Source: Candidatus Geocrenenecus sp. JGI 0000106-J15 | GTDB taxonomy: Archaea > Thermoproteota > Nitrososphaeria_A > Caldarchaeales > Wolframiiraptoraceae | NCBI GenBank assembly: GCA_000405685.1 | Contig: ASPF01000030.1 | Span: 1-18,207 of the forward strand | Length of the DNA stretch: 18,207 nt | Direction of reading: 5' to 3' | Shown here: positions 15,247 to 18,207 of the stretch, piece after piece | How the letters are laid out: each line of letters opens with the position of its first letter | Numbering within the stretch: the stretch's first letter is position 1 | Translations under genes and position numbers: made by a program | Notes under the pieces: generated by a model | What the model saw: only the letters and a program-made list of their open reading frames with translations | Told to the model about the DNA's origin: nothing | Databases searched by the model: none

Positions 15247-16407
15247 TTAGCTTGAGTATATCTCTACTATATCTCCATCTTGTAGTGTATGGTCTGACCC
15301 TACTTGTTGTCCCTGTATCCTAACAGATCTACCCCATATTCTTGCATACTTCATGTTTCTAGCTAGGTCTTTATGGATTCTCTCCGCAAGTTCTCGAACA
15401 GTTGTATTCTCATTCATTACGATTGGTTTTCTAGAGACTACACCATCTTTCTGAGTATAGACTCTTATCAATCTAAGACTCTTAAATATTTTCTCTTTTA
15501 GATCTTCAAGGTTTTCTTTCTTTTCAGCTGAGATATATGTAAATGGTATCTGGAGGCTCTCTATTATATTCTTGAGTTTATCGAGTTCTGAAGGCATTAT
15601 GGAATCTACTTTATTCAATACTATTAAGGCTTTCTTGTATATTGTCTCTCTTATGATCGTTTCTTCAAGGTCTTCTATTGATGCATCCCCATATATCTTG
15701 ACTACAGCATTCTTTATACCTACGTTTCTTAGTAATTCTTCGACTTCTCTATATGTTCCATGAAGTCTTCCAAATGTAACAATCCTTATTCCTCCACTAT
15801 CTTTCTTCTCTATTATTATCTCTCCCTTCTTTGGTTTTATCGAGATCCCTGATTCATCAAGCAGCTCGAGGATCTTCTCCAATTGTTTTACTGGATTGTT
15901 TAGGCCATCAAGAAGTATTATAACTCCATCAGAATTCTTAACTAGACTGAGAGACCTGGTTGTATACTGTGTTTCTTCTAGTTCTTCTGTTAGGATTGCT
16001 GGAACCTCTACTAGCTGTATCTCAACATCTTCATAATACATCATTCCAGGTATAGGTTTATCTGTTGAGAAAGGATATGGAGCGACTGTAGGCTTAGCAT
16101 TAGTTAAAGCTCTTAGAAGACTTGATTTACCTGAATTTGTTGAGCCAATTATTACTACTTGGGAGTCTCCCTCCTTAGGTACTGTGAAGAAATCTCTACG
16201 GCTAGTCTTAGCTGCAGCTTTCTTCTCAGCTTCTCTCTTAAGTTCAGCTATCCTCCTCTTCAGCTGCCCTCTAAGCTTCTCTGTACCTTTATGATCTGGA
16301 ATTAAGCTTAAAGCCTCCTCCAGCGCCTTAATCTTTTCTGGGATTGTTCTCGCTACTTGATATTTCGAGAGAGCTTTCTGTGCTTCTGCAGGCAGATTAG
16401 TGGGCAT
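15247..16407 (-). CDS. OBG/DRG-family GTPase with TGS domain
   Basis: This 386-residue GTP-binding protein probably associates with ribosomes or RNA. An N-terminal basic helical region (about 1-70) precedes the G domain. The P-loop is GSTNSGKSS (88-96) and the G4 motif NKVD is at 265-268. The G3 position, normally D-x-P-G, reads EVPA (134-137), so both the usual Asp and Gly are absent. The C-terminal 70 residues form a TGS domain (IRVYTQKDG through VQGDIVEIY-like end, here LQDGDIVEIYSS). The layout matches archaeal DRG/Rbg proteins, which act in translation. No ribosome-binding site precedes the ATG. A TATA-like site (aatatta, 16434-16440) about 30 nt upstream suggests a leaderless transcript divergent from argS. 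Confidence 0.85.
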   Translation of the reverse strand: MPTNLPAEAQKALSKYQVARTIPEKIKALEEALSLIPDHKGTEKLRGQLKRRIAELKREAEKKAAAKTSRRDFFTVPKEGDSQVVIIGSTNSGKSSLLRALTNAKPTVAPYPFSTDKPIPGMMYYEDVEIQLVEVPAILTEELEETQYTTRSLSLVKNSDGVIILLDGLNNPVKQLEKILELLDESGISIKPKKGEIIIEKKDSGGIRIVTFGRLHGTYREVEELLRNVGIKNAVVKIYGDASIEDLEETIIRETIYKKALIVLNKVDSIMPSELDKLKNIIESLQIPFTYISAEKKENLEDLKEKIFKSLRLIRVYTQKDGVVSRKPIVMNENTTVRELAERIHKDLARNMKYARIWGRSVRIQGQQVGSDHTLQDGDIVEIYSS

Positions 16408-16490
16408 GGCTAGGTCACTAAACCTATTATGAGAATATTAATGGTAAGCTTAAAAGGTTAAACGTTCTAGATAGTTTATAGGCTTCTGGG
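16408..16490. promoter_or_regulatory. Divergent promoter region between the GTPase gene and argS
   Basis: For argS (+), gcttaaaagg (16448-16457) lies about 38 nt before the ATG; agtttata (about 16474-16481) is too close to act as TATA. For the GTPase (-), aatatta (16434-16440) lies about 30 nt before its ATG. Neither start has a clear ribosome-binding site. Confidence 0.4.
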
Positions 16491-18207
16491 ATGACGTATA
16501 GAAAGCTTGTAGAAGAAGCTTTAGAGATGTTTAAGAGTATTGGGGTCGAGGATCCTAAGTTGATTCCTTCGAAAAATCCCTCCTACGGTGAATTAACTTC
16601 TCTAGTAGCATTTGATATAGCTAAGGAGAGAGGTGGAGACCCTAGGAAGATAGCTGACGAGATAGCGAGGAGTCTATCCGGCTGTAGCAGTAGGATGATA
16701 AAATCTGTTGAGGCACTGTCTGGTTATATTAATTTCAGGGTTGATTGGTCTAAGTATTCTGAAGAGATCCTTAAGACTGTTATCGGTCTAGGCTTAGATT
16801 ATGGTAGAAGTAGTCTAGGCTCAGGGAGGAAAATAATGGTTGAGCATACTAGTGTTAATCCAAATAAAGCTTTACATGTAGGTCATGCTAGAAATGTCTG
16901 TCTAGGAGATACGCTTTACAGGTTGTTCAGCTTCTTAGGATACGATGTAACCGTCTTAAATTATATAGATGATAGCGGAACCCAGATGGCTGATATAATA
17001 CTTGGTTTTACAGAGCTTGGATACCCTATCGATCCTTTAGATGGGTCAAGATTTGATGTTTATTGTGGAGACGTGGTTTATGTTGAGGTCTCTAGAAAGG
17101 TTGAAGAGGATCCTTCATTAGCTGAGAAGAGAAGAAAGATTGCTAAGATGATTGAGGAAAGAGATGAGAGATACTATAGATTGAATAGGATGATGGCTGA
17201 GAAGGTTCTTAGAGATCAGCTTAAAACATGTTGGAGGCTTGGAGCAAAATATCATATTCTTAACATGGAGAGTGATATTTTATCATATGATTTATGGGGT
17301 GAGGTCTTTGAGAAGCTTATCAAGGTAAGCGCAGTATACAAGGCTGAATCAGGGGTTAAGGCTGGATGCTGGCTTCTAGACTTATCATCCCATCCTGTAC
17401 TGGGTAAGGAGGGAGATGAAGTACTTGTTAAGAGTGATGGTTCAACAACATATGTTGCTAGAGATATTGCTTATGGAGCCTGGAAGCTTGGAGGTACATC
17501 TAGAGACTTCAAGTATAAGGTTTGGTTTAGAGATCCATGGGGAGGAGAGGTTCTAGTTACAGACCTAGATGGAGATGTTGAGAAGACGATAGGAGATGTT
17601 GAGAAAGTTATAAACGTTATAGATATTAGGCAGAAGAGACCTCAGGAGATCGTTAAGTATGCTTTAGAGCTTTTAGGCTTGAAGTCTGAGAGATATATCC
17701 ACTTCGGGTATGAAGTGGTTGCTTTAAGCATTAATGATGCTGTTAAGATAGGTTATGAGCCTGAGCCTGGTCAAGAATTCGTCCATATGAGTGGTAGGAG
17801 AGGGCTATACGTTAAAGCTGATACACTACTAGATATGTTGAAGGAGAAGGTTAGGTTTGAGGTTAGAGAGAAGCATCCTGAATGGGTTGAAGAGAAGATT
17901 GAAGATGTTGCAGAGAAGATTGCAGTAGGAGCTTTAAGATATTCTCTGGTAAAACCTGATACCGATAAGTTGATAATCCTCGATACTGGAGAGATGTTGA
18001 AACTAGAAGGGGATACGGGGCCATATCTACAGTACTCTTATGCAAGAGCATGTAGAATTCTTGAGAAATCTAGCTTGGAGTACTCCTTCAAGCCTCCAGC
18101 TAAGCTAACAGAAGAAGAAAAACAGTTATTGAGGAGGATTGCTAATTTTCCAGAAGTCGTTGAGGAAGTAGGTAGAAGCCTTCTTATCAAGACTCTACCT
18201 AACTATG
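16491..18207 (+). CDS. argS: Arginyl-tRNA synthetase (3' end beyond the window)
   Basis: This class I synthetase charges tRNA-Arg with arginine using ATP. The frame is open from ATG 16491 to the window end (572 codons, no stop), so the C-terminal anticodon-binding domain is cut. The N-terminal Add-1-like domain begins MTYRKLVEEALEMFKSIG. The nucleotide-binding HIGH motif appears as LHVGHARN, preceded by VEHTSVNPNKA. The catalytic NYIDDSGTQ follows. The KMSKS-equivalent is MSGRRG, as in archaeal ArgRS. GDTGPYLQYSYARA marks the start of the helical anticodon-binding domain. The gene is divergent from the GTPase gene. Confidence 0.95.
   Translation, partial: MTYRKLVEEALEMFKSIGVEDPKLIPSKNPSYGELTSLVAFDIAKERGGDPRKIADEIARSLSGCSSRMIKSVEALSGYINFRVDWSKYSEEILKTVIGLGLDYGRSSLGSGRKIMVEHTSVNPNKALHVGHARNVCLGDTLYRLFSFLGYDVTVLNYIDDSGTQMADIILGFTELGYPIDPLDGSRFDVYCGDVVYVEVSRKVEEDPSLAEKRRKIAKMIEERDERYYRLNRMMAEKVLRDQLKTCWRLGAKYHILNMESDILSYDLWGEVFEKLIKVSAVYKAESGVKAGCWLLDLSSHPVLGKEGDEVLVKSDGSTTYVARDIAYGAWKLGGTSRDFKYKVWFRDPWGGEVLVTDLDGDVEKTIGDVEKVINVIDIRQKRPQEIVKYALELLGLKSERYIHFGYEVVALSINDAVKIGYEPEPGQEFVHMSGRRGLYVKADTLLDMLKEKVRFEVREKHPEWVEEKIEDVAEKIAVGALRYSLVKPDTDKLIILDTGEMLKLEGDTGPYLQYSYARACRILEKSSLEYSFKPPAKLTEEEKQLLRRIANFPEVVEEVGRSLLIKTLPNY

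Overview
The window looks like chromosomal DNA of a hyperthermophilic archaeon, probably a member of the Thermoproteota/TACK group. The evidence is AT-rich protein genes beside a very GC-rich 16S rRNA gene, archaeal TATA boxes 25-38 nt ahead of start codons, an archaeal 16S 3' end, and archaeal protein families (Top6A, PolB2, Trm14, DRG-type GTPase, SWIM protein). I cannot name the species from the sequence alone.

Layout. Positions 1-3445 (+) carry an adenosylcobalamin-dependent (class II) ribonucleotide reductase. A 375-residue intein (959-2083) splits it immediately before the catalytic radical cysteine, and its 5' end is disrupted or cut by the window edge. Convergent to it, 3489-5931 (-) is a two-gene operon: a small unknown protein, then an inactivated-type family B DNA polymerase (PolB2/Dpo2). 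A 58-residue cysteine-rich protein (6135-6311, -) and a lone NuoM/MrpD-type ion-pump subunit (6498-7994, +) follow. Then comes a tightly overlapping + strand operon: topoisomerase VI subunit A, a metallophosphoesterase and a SWIM zinc-finger protein (8085-10311).

The 16S rRNA gene occupies 10671-12775, with its own promoter, leader, long processing stem and T-rich end. No 23S or tRNA gene follows. A 613-nt insertion interrupts it in the helix-31 loop region, around E. coli positions 966-973. The insertion holds a decayed LAGLIDADG-type homing endonuclease fused to a winged-helix domain.

The rest (12888-16407) is on the - strand: a THUMP tRNA methyltransferase (Trm14-like), a decayed fragment with a radical-SAM-like cysteine motif, a short complex I cluster (split NuoJ, NuoK), and an OBG/DRG-type GTPase with a TGS domain. 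Divergent from the GTPase, arginyl-tRNA synthetase starts at 16491 and runs off the window.

The theme that stands out is mobile DNA in invariant catalytic sites: the intein at the RNR radical cysteine and the intron at the ribosomal P-site loop. Both carry degenerating homing endonucleases. A second theme is DNA repair and topology: PolB2 with its partner, and the Top6A-phosphoesterase-SWIM operon.
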